Below are positions 1 through 13,100 of a stretch of DNA of 64,000 nt, one piece after another. The stretch is taken from contig CM072863.1 of NCBI GenBank assembly GCA_036937835.1, forward strand, positions 18,102,501 through 18,166,500, in the 5' to 3' direction. Under the pieces are notes generated by a model, which saw only the letters and a program-made list of their open reading frames with translations, searched no databases and was not told the origin of the DNA. How positions within the stretch are numbered: the stretch's first letter is position 1; the number at the start of each line of letters is the position of its first letter. Position numbers and translations under genes: made by a program. The stretch comes from Pampus argenteus (lineage: Eukaryota; Chordata; Actinopteri; Scombriformes; Stromateidae).

Positions 1-3000
1 AAACTGAACCAATATACAACTGATACAGAGCTCTGTGCAACATAGCAGCACTCCGAATTACTGGTGCGTCTTTTCTGGTCATTTGTATTTTCTTTGTGTC
101 CGAGTTCGACTGGGGCTGAGCCTGTAGTTGACAGCAGATGATCCCTTTTTTTAATGAGATTTTTCCCCCCTCCCCTCTCTGTGTTACTTCATGGCGCCAC
201 AAGGGAATCATGTTAGGCAGATAGAAGCCCTGAACCATGAACAGCAAAGCCTGGACACAGATAGGACACCAGCAAAGAGACGGACAGGAGGGGAGAAAGA
301 GAGGGAAGGATGAAAGGGTGGATGGAAAGAAACCGAGGGGTGCTGAATGTGAGGTAGGGAGGGGTTGAGACAAAGGGAGGAATTATAATCACTGTTATAC
401 TTTGACAGATGCCAAAACTCTCCTCTCCTCTCCTCTCCTCTCCTCTCCTCTCCTCTCCTCTCGGTATACTTAGCTGCCAGTCAAAGTCCTGATGTTCATT
501 TCAGATACAAATATCAGCTCCGAGCTGTGGAGTGATGCAGTTTTTGCTGGCAGTAGACAGGCCAGACTAAGCTATATTTTGCTGTTTATGAATGTTGATT
601 TGTTAGATGTCACATTCTGCAGCACAATATATTTTTCATGATATTCTAGTATATAGACGATTTGTCACTGAGTGCACACACTATTTGCATAATTGCAAAT
701 GTTTATTTTTTATTTCTGCACTTACTTATTTTATTATGCACATAATTATCTTCTCATGTCATGTATAGTACATTTCAGGTGATGTTCAGGATTATTCTGA
801 GTTTATTTACAGCAGGATCTTAGATTTATGACACATTTCACACCCCTTCCATCAATTATTCATCCATCATAGCCAGATTTAGTCTACATGTATTATACTT
901 GAATTACATTTACATTAATCCAATCATTATCTGTATTGCTGTTCAGGTTATTTGCGGAGTGAAGCCTATTACAACATGCATTATGTAGAGATACAGACAG
1001 GTAAACACATTTACACTCATGGACAAAATAATGTTTTCCATTTCTCCTGACTTGCAGTCACTACAGGAGGAAACTGGACATATCTGCACAGCTGATGTTT
1101 GAGTCATTATTACATTGGTAATGTAGGTGATTGGTTATTGTTCATATCCTTGAGTTATGCGATCTTATTTTTTTAAATTTCCGAATGGTGTGGCTGAAGC
1201 CCCCAGGAACAGCGCCAGGTTGTGAAGCCAATTTGACATAGTGGCCACACAGGGTAATTACAAGTTCTGGGTCCGTCATCTGATGGCCGACAGCACTGGC
1301 CCCAAAAAAAAAGCATTTTTCCCCAGACATAATCATTGCTAATGGAGTGAAATGACTCATTTTATCATCAAACTTTGATTCAATTGGTCCAATAAAATTT
1401 GGAAAGCCTAAAAGGGCCATATGGGCCAGAAGTGTGAGAAAGCCTGCGGTATCCAGTCCTCCTTAATTAATCCATGGCGTAGTTCTCAGTCAGTGTCGGT
1501 TGGTCCATCAGTTCAGTCTAGACTGAATGATACATTGCGATGAAATGTCCCCTCATAATAACTTATAATAGCATACTGATGTTAGCATGTTGGCTTAAAC
1601 TCTCAGATAATGTGGCTATAGACTAGCTGTTTTTATAATTAGAATCTAATTTACCAAGATGCATGTTAACAAAGGGTGTATGGGAGTCATTCATAAATAA
1701 ATAATACATATTTATATGTCTATTAATCTACCTAGCTGACTATCTATCTAATCACAATCTACAGCCAGCCAATGTCAAATGTCTTCATTGTGATTGATGA
1801 CTTCTGCTTACCACCAACTAATCATAATGAGCCCATCTGAGAACCTTTTATGGTGCCTAAAAGCAAAAGCACAATGTGTAGTCTCTCAATGGAAAAGTGG
1901 GTAAATTCAGTGCAGATTACTTTCTTTATTGTTTTCCCGAGAAAGTCTGGAGACAGTGGGAGGGATGAAAGGGAGGAAAGGTAGTGATGTGTAAGAAGAT
2001 GACTTACAGGTAGTAAGGAGGTTGCATAATGGTGTGGTAACCACATCCTCACCATTGTTACAATCCTGTTTGTGTGTGTGTGCTTGTATTGTAGCATGTG
2101 GGGTCTCACTTTGAGCTGCCTGCTGCCTACCAAAAGCCTCCCTGATCATTCCTTTGTTCCTCCCCTGTTCCTCCCTCCCTCCCTTTTCTCTCTCTTAGCG
2201 TGGCTTCCTTCAGAGAAAGTCTGGCATATGACATCTGTTTGACTGGAATTGGATTGTTGACATCCCTAGTGGCGCATGGAAACGTATCTCCGGTATTTTC
2301 TCCATGCCTTGTGCATCTGGATTGAAAGATGGGGCTATAGAGAGGAAGGAAAAATGAGGTTTGGATTCAAAGAGAAATAACTAGAAATCACTCAGAAATG
2401 GCTCCCATAACCATCAGCAATGCCAGACCAGTAAGACAGACGCAGAAAGAGCGAACAGAGAGCAATAGAAATGGAAGGAGGAAAGCCAAAGATATATGAA
2501 AACAGAGAGTGTGAAAGAATCCCTCATTGAGAAATGTTGGAAAAGTGAGGCTATAAAGAAAGAGGAAGGTCGCATCAAGCCTCATTAAACTGCCAGGCTG
2601 CTGCCAGAAAGCTTATTGCCTTGTTTCCATCTGAGTGAAAGACTGTCTTAAAATCTTGTCTTCTTCCAGTATCCACTTTGACTCTGTTTCCTGACTACAT
2701 GTACATCTCAATGATAAAGTAGAGGAATTAGACACTTCGATTTTCTTTTAGAACCAGTAAAGTGAAGGGATTTCCTCCTTTCACTATCAAGAGGTTTACC
2801 CCCGTTTTACTATTTCGTCTTCTGTTGAATGTTAAGTCAGACTACAGAGGATGTTCAGGCCATATGCCTTGAAAGCATTGCTGATGGGACAAGTGGCTTG
2901 GCTTCCTCACAGAGAGGCTGATAAAGGACATCTGGTTAACTGGAACTGGATTTCTCACATAAGAGGAATTCAAGGAAGAAGAACATTAGTCACTTCTAGG

Positions 3001-3174
3001 GAAACTTGATATTTCTATTTCTGTATAGTAGTGTTTCACCTCCCTCTACTAAAGGATATCCAATAATAATCCAATAATAAAAATGAGTGTAATTTATATT
3101 ACAGATAGGAATGATGGCTATAACCAAGACCAAAGTTGTAATAAACGGAATGATCCTTAAAGACTTAAGAAAGA
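1..3174. other. Non-coding stretch, no gene seen
   Basis: I see no open reading frame with recognisable protein similarity on either strand. The stretch holds a pentanucleotide microsatellite near its left end (listed separately), pyrimidine-rich tracts, a short TG run near 2069, and a short fragment near 1570-1600 that resembles the GCTAACATG-rich repeat family annotated further right. It is either intergenic or part of a long 5' intron of prickle2. Confidence 0.6.
418..463. repeat. Pentanucleotide microsatellite (TCCTC)n
   Basis: About nine tandem copies of a TCCTC pentamer form a pure polypyrimidine tract. The same pentamer recurs at 58876-58923. Such mirror-repeat homopurine/homopyrimidine tracts can adopt triplex (H-DNA) structure and are usually length-polymorphic. 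Confidence 0.95.
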
Positions 3175-3610
3175 GCTACAGTCATGTTATCTGCTCTATG
3201 AGGCTGCACATCAATGCTTTAAGATTTAATGCTAAATTCAACATGCTAACATACTTATAATGACAATGCTAACATGTTGATGTAATATGTAATAAGCATT
3301 GTTTAGCATGATTATCACCATGGTTTAGGCTTATTATGCTAACATTTGCTAACAAGAACTACACACAAAGTACAGCTGAGGCTAATGGAATCTTTGTCTT
3401 GCAAGTATTTTGTCATTAACCACATTACTGCATAAAGTAAAATGTTGACCCGCTGGTGGCACTAGAGGAAAAATCAATAGGATTCTTTGTGTGTGTACCC
3501 CGAATGTCTGCACAAATTATATCTATTCAGTTGTTTAGAGATTACAATCTGGACCAAAGTGGTGGACCAACCAACTGACCATGATTGCCATCCCTAGAGC
3601 CACGCCGCCA
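3175..3610 (-). repeat. Dispersed fish repeat, GCTAACATG-rich family, reverse orientation
   Basis: The reverse complement contains, in order, a phrase around ACAGACATTC, a phrase matching CCTCTAGTGCCACCAGCGGG, then CCTCAGCTGTACTTTGTGTG, followed by several GCTAACATG/GTTAGCATG words. I recognise this order of phrases from a high-copy dispersed repeat in fish genomes. A second, shorter copy in the opposite orientation lies at 44610-44825 and shares the same blocks. No coding capacity is visible. The exact class of the element is not clear to me. Confidence 0.65.
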
Positions 3611-5318
3611 TCACGGTTTTAATCAAATTAAGAATGCTACAGCTTCCAACTTTTACACAAAGGCTGCAGATTTTGTTTGTTATGGAGCAAGAATCATCAC
3701 TTCACAACAGCAATTATTGACATTTGCCCATTTTCCATTGAATAGAGATACACACAATGGTCCAATTGAAGCATCTTGTACACCATATGTAAAGTCTCCT
3801 TTGGGTTAAAATGGAAGAATAAGTTCAGATCAGTCGACCATCTGCTCTTTGTTCTGATGAATGTCTTGGAGGTAAACTTTGAGTCTGGACGTCAGGTGTT
3901 TGTGTGCAGACGTGATGCGTTCAAATTATGGTCGTGATGAGCCGTTAGCTGATGCCATCTCATTTTCCATTTCATTTCCCCAACTTAAACTTCCCCCTTC
4001 CCCCAAAGCTCATCCTTAAACAGTGTCTGCATTATGCATGGAACCGAAAGTGTATCATAGTAGATATGAAATATGCATGAGCCCTTGTGCTGCGACTCCC
4101 CCCCCCCCCATCCCTTCATTCTCATCCCCCAAAGGAAGGAATCATTTTGTGTTGTCTGAGGGCTAGGATCAATGAATTGTTCTTGTGGGTTTGCGTGTGT
4201 GCGTGTGCCCCCTCTGTGTGGTTGTGTGTGTGGTGTTTTCTTCAAATGGCAACGGATATTAAAAAAAGAAAGAAAGGTTTGCAGAGTGGATGGTGGTGAC
4301 AGAGAGAAGTACAGGATGAAAGAGTGAAGAGAAAATGAATGCAGACTCAAAGGTCGGGAAAAGATTGAAAGAAGGACTAAGGAGCCGAAGACCAAAGAGC
4401 GAAGTAAGAAGAGAGAGAAGGACAGAAACAAGGAGAGACAGAGATCATCACACAGAAGGAAACTCTTCTGGGGACTGTCAATAGAAGCAATATCCACTGA
4501 TTGATTGTGTCACTGTGTCACACAGAGCTGGTCCCTGGAGACCACGTGTGTGTATTTGTGTGTGTGTGTGTATGTGCATGATGGGGGGGGGTGGGAGGGC
4601 TCAGTGCCTCAGCTGTTGTCAGAACAGGGGGCCACGCGCCTGTTTTGGAAACACTCCAGCAATCCCATATTGTGAAGCCACAGTCACCACAAAGGGAGGG
4701 CGTCCATTTTGTGGGGATTTTTGGGCTCCTCCACCCTGCTCTCAATTTATGATCATGTTTGTTTGGGCACATGAGAGAGGGAGGAGATGGCTTTTTAATG
4801 AGACTGGAGAGTAAAGCATGTGTTGTGTATTGTGATAGGTTTAGCTTTGGAGTGTTACACTTGGAACCCGTTATTGAGGGAGTTTTCCACCCGTTTTTTT
4901 CCCCCTCTGAGGTCTGAGGAAGGAGAGTTCTCGCTGTTAGGATTTGCAGGGCATGAGGCTTCCAGCCACAGCTCATCAGTATGGCTGTGGTGATAAACAA
5001 AGGCAGCATCTCGCCCACGCCGAACCACAGCTGTACACACACACACACACACAACCTTACACACATGAACACACTGTACGCAGATAACTCCTCTCTTTTA
5101 TGGAGACATTTGAAAAAAAAAATGTGTTTAGAAATTTGTGGTTAGATCGTGAATCATGGTTCGACTGAGAGATGTTTACATCACCCAGGCATTATTCAGA
5201 AACCTGTGTGTGTGTGTGTCACCATGACATAAATGCACACATGCACACACACACGACCCCATATGTAGATAAACCAAACAGGTCAGGGTTCATTCAGGTC
5301 ATGGCCTAATCAGACATG

Positions 5319-5350
<32 letters not shown>

Positions 5351-7005
5351 CTTTAAGACTCCCGCCGAGGAGTTTCACATGGTTGATGATGCAATGAACC
5401 TGACCGGAATCTAACTCATTAGTTAACGTTTTAGAGCAGACGGACTCCTTAAAAGTTCAGTGTGTAGACTTCGTGGCATCTAGTGAAACAGACCTGGCAG
5501 AAATGGAATATAATATTCATAAGTATGTTTTAATTATTATGTAATCATTGGTATTTATTACCGCTTATACTAACAGCCCAGTTTGTTTTTCCTTTACTGT
5601 TAATCCTATAGCAGAAAATAAGTTGAATGAAAGTTTCACTCACAATCAATAGAGAGCAGCCATACACATATTTTTTCTTTGTTAAATGATATAAACGGGA
5701 AAATATATTTCTTGTTGCATCCCCTGAAAAGTGTGTTTTTAAAATCTGAAATCTGTATTCACGTGTTCCTTATTGGAAGTGCTGCAGATGCCTTTTCTAC
5801 ATTAACCTCTTGCTCTCTCCATATGTAATTGTAATTTTAAAAAAAAGATAATTCTAATGAACATATTGCAGCCAGTGTTTATCATCAAACAAACATCTGG
5901 AGTTTGCTTTGTTTTAATGCTCTGTCTTTCTGTTTGGTTTGACTGACAGTTACTGTGCACAGGTTATTGACGTGTGTGTACTCTGCTAGAGGTGGATTGG
6001 ACAGTTAATAATGACACACAGTGACTAACTGGGGAGACGATGAATGCGTGTGTGCACGTGTGTCTGTGTCTCCGGTACACCTCAGAGATTTAAAATCCAT
6101 CCGAGAGAATGAGAGAGGAACGAATTAAAAGTTGGAGAGGAAACAAGACCCCTCATGAACTTAATGGCTTGATCTCCCACTGTCTTGAGCACATTCCCCT
6201 GTATGTGTATGTGTCAATGTGTGTGTGTGTGTCCACTGCCTCCTTACTGTATAAAGGAATTTTTATGTGCTTTACTTCTGCAAGTAAAACAGCTGGGCGT
6301 TGTGAAATCCAAGCCTCTCTCTAAGTAGTAGGATTGGCCCTCAAGAGCTCACTGAGGACATAGTTAACTCCTGGTGGACTCTTGTGTGTATGTGTAAAGT
6401 TAAATAGTGATTGGCTTGAGTTGAGTTATTATCGGAGTGACGGACAGCATGTCTTTTTTCTTTCTCTCCTTACTTCCTTTTGTTTCCTCACTTTTCCATT
6501 CCTCTCCCCTCTTCACGGTCCATGTGAAGCACAAACAGATCGGAAACAGCTGTGAAAATTATTCTGTCCAAGGGCCAATCTTGGCTTCTTGGTTAGTTGC
6601 GCTGCAATGCTTCAGACTTTGTTTTTCATGAAAAAAAAAAAAAAGCACCCTGTCTTGAAAATCCCCTCAACGTTCGCAGCGTTGCTTTAGATTAGCTTCT
6701 TTTGTGTGTCTACAGGGTTACCCATATGCAATGGATACCACAGGTCCTGCCAAAAAAGGCTGACTGCCAGGCCAGAGAGAAGAGAAGAACGGGTGCAAGC
6801 TCCTTCTTCTCATCACTCTCTATTCCAGTCTATTGACCTCTCTCCCAGTCACACAGTCCATTTATTTTATGCTCTCTCTCCTTGCATTGCTCTGTTTTTA
6901 TTCTCCTTCAAACAAAAGCACCAATATTTCTATCAGTCTCTCTTTTTTTAAAAAAAATTCAACCCCCTCTGTCCTTCTGTCTTTCTTCTGTATCATTCTT
7001 GGCAG
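3611..7005. other. Non-coding stretch with microsatellites
   Basis: I see no gene. The open frames here are short, overlap on both strands, and are dominated by low-complexity runs (TG, CA, poly-C at about 4098-4109). TG/CA microsatellites occur near 4546-4576, 5038-5053 and 5320-5350. A pyrimidine-rich run at 6961-7003 precedes the candidate exon described next. Confidence 0.6.
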
Positions 7006-7133
7006 AAGCTCAGCTCATGGTCTTTGGCCCCACTGCTAGCTCTCATCACCCATCACGCTGTCTGAGAGAGAGAAACGCAGCCAAGCTAATAAGCCGAGCG
7101 AACTGACAGCCAGAAACCATGATGAGTTCACTG
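7006..7133 (+). other. Candidate internal exon (possible distal 5' exon of prickle2 or a non-coding RNA)
   Basis: The segment is bounded by a good acceptor (a pyrimidine-rich run ending in TTGGCAG at 7005) and a good donor (CTG followed by GTGAGC from 7134). It is 128 nt long. A pair of in-frame ATGs at 7119 and 7122 would start a short peptide, Met-Met-Ser-Ser-Leu, that reaches the donor. It is on the same strand as prickle2, about 35 kb upstream of the first certain coding exon. If it belongs to that gene it is most likely untranslated leader, because no frame through it opens productively into the prickle2 coding frame. Chance occurrence of both splice signals cannot be excluded. Confidence 0.25.
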
Positions 7134-9960
7134 GTGAGCTATATGGACATCCCAGGTCACAAGACAAATTCCAGGACTCTTTTGTGTCTACATGTGATAA
7201 GCGTGGCCTCGGGGAGATCGCATTTCACATTTCAGATGCAAGCCTCACTGTGGTTTAAATGTTTTCCTTGTTGCAGGGTTATCTCATAGGTTTGTTAATC
7301 TAAGAGAATCCATTTCTATCTGCAGGTTTTAGTGAAGGGAGTGTTTCTCTTACAGACAGACCATCAGCAAAAGCCCATTTTCATCATTACACGATAATGT
7401 CACAACCAACTGAAATTGCTGCAGCTCTCTTTTGTATGACGGCTACTTTCTGTGTATTCAGCATGTTCTGAGTAAGACTACCAAGGCGGACTGAGTCACG
7501 CAGGTAGGCATGGCAACTGATAATTCTTGTACCACTGTTCTTCTTTTCTCTACATAGTGATTTGTAATGGTTCGTTTTGCTGTTCTGACAGCTTTCTGTC
7601 TCTTCACGGCATAAAGAACTTTATCCCGTCCTTGTGGTGTCAGATTGGAGACACATTCACATGTACACAATGACTCAGCAACAACACATAGAACAGATTT
7701 AGCTCTCATTAGATTTTACTGCAGCTTGCTTCTTGTATTTGCATATAAATGAAAGAAAACACATTCCCTTGGAACTCCTTTAAACCTGCATTGATCGATT
7801 TATATTTTTTTCCACTGAGAATAGCTTCCTGCTTGTGTCTGGAAACAACACTTTCAGAGCAATAGAGAGTTGCAGGTCTTAAAACCAAAACGATGAGCTG
7901 TAAGATGGTAAAAGTAAGATTATCTGTGTTTGTCATTGTTGAACTGAAGCTCCCACTGGTCTGCACCTCTCTACATGTGTGTGTGTTCTCCAAGTTAGAA
8001 ATTGTTGACTTTTTTTGACTCTGGATCACTGTCTGATCAATTGTAATCTAATAAAGCTCTTTAATACATCAAAGTGCATTAATGTACAACTGATATGTAG
8101 ACTGTATACAGAATCAGCTGTCTGACTAACTGTGCCAGAGACCTCTTTCCTAAAACAATCAGCTTGTATTCTTACAGTGTTTTTTGGCCACCTCAGCTCT
8201 GCTCTCTACATATGCCTCTGGCCCTCTCTTCCCCCTCTCTGTGGGACCGTGGGATTGATTGATAACTTCATTTGTTCCTGAAGGGAAGACGGGGATGAGT
8301 ACATGACTTATCCTGTCTGTGTGAGGATGGAGGGATCCTGGACTCATCTCAGGCCCTCTTCACGCATGTCTGGTTTTTAACAGTGACAAATGGTCTCATT
8401 TTTTTGAAAGCATTAGGTCGGTCATTAGGAAAATTAAGGTGTGAGGGGTTTTTTTTTGTCTAGAGAACTCTAGCATGCAGTAGGGGCAGTTTTCTTGGTC
8501 ATTTCTGTTTTTTTTCTTCTGTACAAATGGGACCAATCGTCACTGGCACAGCAGGGTGATTCTCAGCATATTTTGGTCATGATGATGGGCTTTTTGTAGC
8601 AGATTTGAGTGATGTGCACTGCAGCAGTTCAGTTTCCATAGAAGCAGCAAAAGAAACACGAGACATTGTGGTTTGTTGCCTGTAACTTATTTAATCTTCA
8701 TAAATATTGTGTGGTGTTAGGGCTGGCGATTATGGCGTCGTGTGGACAGCACAGTACATGCGTGTTTATGGGGAGGAATTCTTCTTTTTGTGTGCGTGTG
8801 TGCGCTTGCAAGCATTATGTAAATGTTACATACCTGTCTATAATAACAATGCACATCTTTGTTGTCAGGTGTGGACAGGAGCCTCCTGTCTCGACAGCAG
8901 GCCCTGCTTGTTCTCCACAAATCCCTCAAAATTTACAGCTGTGAGTCTGGCTATCCCACACTCCTGAGAACAGTAGGTGCACAGTGAGAGCACCACAGAA
9001 GAAGTAATGACATTCTGCCCACATCACAGTTGCTGACGGTGCCAGAAACCTCAACCTCAGACTGTGCAGTGAAAGATCACTCTTTCCTGTGTTCACTCGC
9101 TCCCTCATCGTTTCTCTTCCTGTATTTATTTGACATATGACTGGCAGGGAGGGATGGAGGGGAAACCTCCCTTCAGAGTCGGCCATTTTGGGCTATGGTT
9201 AGTTTAGGATTTGGCATCCAGAGACCCATTACAAGGTCGCCGTCAACTTGGGCTGATTTAAGTTATCCGCTGCTAACTGAAAGTACATTAGTCCAACTTT
9301 TACAGAGGAGGGCTTTCAGAAGTGCACTAACAGATGTTTCCATAGGCTGCTGCCCCTGTGGACTTGCAGGAGGGAGAACAGACTGATTGACTGCAGTAGA
9401 GGGAATACTACACTAGTACCACACTTGATTTTCAGTCAGTGTACAACTGAAGAACCCCTAATTTGCATTAAAATTAAATTCAATGAAACACAGTTGTTAC
9501 CCATTCATGCTGGATACTTTATAATGTTCATACATTCAGGTAAAAAATACTGAGCTGCTGTATGCTGTTTTTTTCACAATAATACTATATACTTCCATAG
9601 CCTGTCATTCAGATGCATTCATGTGGTACCATATTTACATTTAAAAAAAGGAGGAAGTTGGCCAAAGTAATTTCTGGCTAAATTCCTGTCTACAAAAGCA
9701 ACCACATTGACTTATTACTTATATTTTTTTTTCCATAACTTAGTTTGTGAATCCACTGCTGTTTGGCAGCCATTTATGTAATTTTGTAATGGAACAGAAA
9801 TATAAATAAAGAAAGGTGGAGAAACTGTAGAAATAAACACATCTGATGGGAATATTTTAGCTTGTATCAAGGTATTTCATCAAATTAAGCAGACATTCTT
9901 CTTGCTGCAAAGCATCGATGCTCATTCATTTACAACATAGCTCCCATTGCATCCATAAAT
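7134..9960. other. Non-coding stretch, nothing recognised
   Basis: No ORF with family similarity, no tRNA-like cloverleaf and no clear transposon is visible. Composition is ordinary, with scattered short T-runs. Confidence 0.55.
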
Positions 9961-10172
9961 ATTAAAGGAATAGTTTAAATTTTGGAAATATAGTCTACGC
10001 TTATTCACTTTCTGGCCAAGAGTTAGATGGAAAGATTGACACGGTACCACTGTCATGTATGTCTGTTGAATATCAAGCTACAGTCAGCACGCATTTAGCT
10101 TAGCTTAGCTTAGCTAATTAACTTAAACAGAGGGAAACAGCTAGCCTGGCTCTGTGCAAAGGTAAGAGAAAT
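9961..10172 (+). repeat. MITE-like repeat, half copy (family of 24072-24547)
   Basis: The copy begins with TTAAAGGAATAGTTT and continues through a GAGTTAGATGG-AAGATTGA block, a CCACTGTCATGTATGTCTG block, four tandem TTAGC words, and AGGGAAACAGCTAGCCTGGC. The same ordered blocks form one arm of the longer inverted-repeat element at 24072-24547 and a third copy at 15691-15840. It has no coding capacity. The left end carries the terminal motif and the right half is missing, so this looks like a decayed or half element. Confidence 0.75.
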
Positions 10173-13100
10173 CTATCCCGACCCTAGATTTTTGGTTTAA
10201 TATTTGTGGAAGTGGTGTTCACTCCCTTTTGCTGCAAATTGCCACAAAACATCATGTACATGGAAAGTCAACTCTGGTTCCTGTTTCCACGTGATGTCAG
10301 CACACAAAGTTACCAGAACATTTACGGGCTCAGTGCATGAGAGGAAAGGGCTTAGGAAAAAATGTTGACTGTTGTTGGCAGCGGGAGGGGTTAATGATGT
10401 GGGATGTTTGCCCTCTCAGCAACCAGCTTGGTGGTCATCCCTGATGACACTCGCCTGTTGAAAAACTTCCTCTTGGTCTTTTGCTGAAACTCACCCTGCT
10501 GACCATCTGCAAGCAGGATCGCTCTCCTCCTCCTCCTCATCTTAACTCATGGCAATCATTACTTCTCCCTCTCCTCTCCTCTGCACTCTACTCTGATCTA
10601 AGAGAGATGAAAACAGACTTTTTCAATTAAGGAAAGCTGTTGAACGTGTTAAACGCACCCCCCTGAGATCCTCTTGTCATTTATGCGTGTTTCTTCACCC
10701 CTCTGTCTCATTCCCAGCAAGCCAGGGGGAAGCGGTGAGTAACTTTTAAACATTTTCATCCTTTATTTTCTGCCGCTGATTTGTTAGCGGCGGCTTCTGA
10801 GGCACTGATTGGCAGAGAAGAGTTGTCTTTGGCAGAGTGTCAAGTTTTTTCCCCAAGGATGATGTAAATTCAGCATTTTGATTCCTTTGGTCTGGATATT
10901 GGTTAGTTTTTTTCAAGACACTGTTAGACATTATGGAATGTTTTAATTTTAGGAGCTTATGTATACCATGGCAATTTAGCAATATGAATGGAATATATAT
11001 GGTGCATGTGTGTTTTATGTCTGCCTGTATCTGTGTGTTTTTTAAGTGGGAACATAACTTTAAGTGACTGTGCTTGCAAGTGTGCAAATGTGTCTCTGTG
11101 ATTTTTAAAGTGAATTACCACTGACTAATGACGACTGAGTAAAAGCGTCACTTGAATCTTCTCTTTCCGTTCCCTCGGGTGCTGCTTTGTTGGGCTGCCA
11201 ACGTTGTCAAGAGTGGGCGGCTTTATCTTTAGACAAGAGCGGGGGGGGGGAGTGCAAGTGAGAAAATGTGTGTCATGGGAGAAAGGGAGAGGGGAGAGGA
11301 GAGAAAGGGCTAAAGGTGGAGGGATTGAGATGGAAGGATAGGAGAATAAAAAAGCAAGTGAAAGACCGAAACGAGAAGAGGAAAATGCAGTAGAGAGGCA
11401 GCACCTTGTCATCTCAGCTGTTGTGATTTAAGTGGGCTGACAGCACACAAATCTCCCTGCATCTCACAGCTGTGCAACATGCCTTCCCCTTTTTATTTTT
11501 AACCCGGACACCTATATTAGGCTGCCAAATCCAGGCAGTGTCCAGACCATTGTCTCCCAAACTTTAAATGTGTTTGGGTCTGCATGTGCCAGCGGGTGTG
11601 CTAGGGTCTGTATGTTTGTGTGACTGTGTCAGCACATGTCTATATATGTCAGTGTTGCAGGTTTCATCACACACACATCTACCAGACAATATTATAAGGG
11701 GTGGGGGGGTCCTGTGTATGTTCTGCTTCAAATCATGTCAGATATGACAACTTTAAGAACAGTTTACATGTGCGAGACCGAGCGCTGGCTCAGCAGTCTT
11801 TATTGACCGTGTGAGTGTGTCCGTAAATTGCCGGAGTACATTCCACACAGACATGCTGCCAGCTCTGTTGATGGCACCCTTGTGAGAGAGGCTGGTAAAA
11901 GACTAACTGGGGGCTTGGAGGCGAGGGCGAGTCCTGCAGCTCCACGCTCTTCCTGTGCAACATGCTGCTCGCAGTTTCTCTGTACCCACCCACAGCAGCA
12001 ACACCTACAAAAAACAGCCTCTGCGTCAAGTGATTTATACTGCCTAAATGTGTTGCTAGGAAACATATTGTGTATTTTCCTGTGTGTTGGAACATCGTAT
12101 TATGAGTGGAATTAATAGATGAAATGGATTTGTTGACAGTTGTGGAATGAACTCTTGTCCTATTACCACTTCCTTTCAGACCTAAAGTCAAACATCCCTT
12201 ATTTTAAAGGTGTGACGAAGTAAAATCAGATTAAAATCTGCTGTCAGAGTGTGTGTGTGGGGGGTGGGGGTGGTGGGGTTGAATGAATTAGATTCTGCAA
12301 GTGGATCTTTAGTTGCACCTCATGCAGTGAGTGTGGCAATTGATTTGGTGAGTGAGTGCTCTCCTCCAAACGACCCACCTTCCTGCCGCCAGACGTACTG
12401 CTTGCATCTGTGTGCTGCGAAGCAATCGATATCAAGGCGCCTGCTAACAGTGGTGTATCAACTTGGAGCTGCATTGATCAGTCCCCATTGATCTTAATCC
12501 TAATGATGTTTCATCATCTGAATCTCTAAAAAGGGTCGTGATCATTAAGTGTCTCTCATTTCTGTTTGTCTTATTGCTTTAGCCCCAGAAACCTTTTACC
12601 ACAGTACTATTACCGTTGCACTAGTTGTCCTTTCTCTTTCTTCGATCAGTATCAGATATGTTAAATGACACAATCCAGGATCTGTTATTGTGAAGATTCA
12701 ACTTCATGAACACTTCACATTTTAGCTGTGAATATTCACCTCCCACGATATTCCTCACACACTTGTCATTGCCTGGCAATGAAGCGTAGCTCTAGTCTGG
12801 ATGCAAGGAACCTTTTTTTAAAGAGAAAGTAAATTTAAATGATCAAGCTTTTGTTACTCCGAAATTTGAACTATAATTTTACAGCAGGTCTCAGGACATG
12901 AGTTTTAGCCAGAATTAAACTCTCAGGCTGGCTGTCTGAGGAATCAGACGAGATACAATGAAACCTAAATGAAATAGCAGAGAAACTGGGTAATTGGGTT
13001 GTGTCACAGTTATGATAGACTCCATGGGGGAGCTCACACTGACACAAAAGCTCTTATAGCCTCTGAAGTCACTGAATGACATCCGAAGGTCATTTCAATT

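Noticed and set aside
4518..5072. 184-codon open frame on -
   Set aside because: It depends on CA/TG runs at both ends (His-Thr and Val-Cys repeats) and has no domain.
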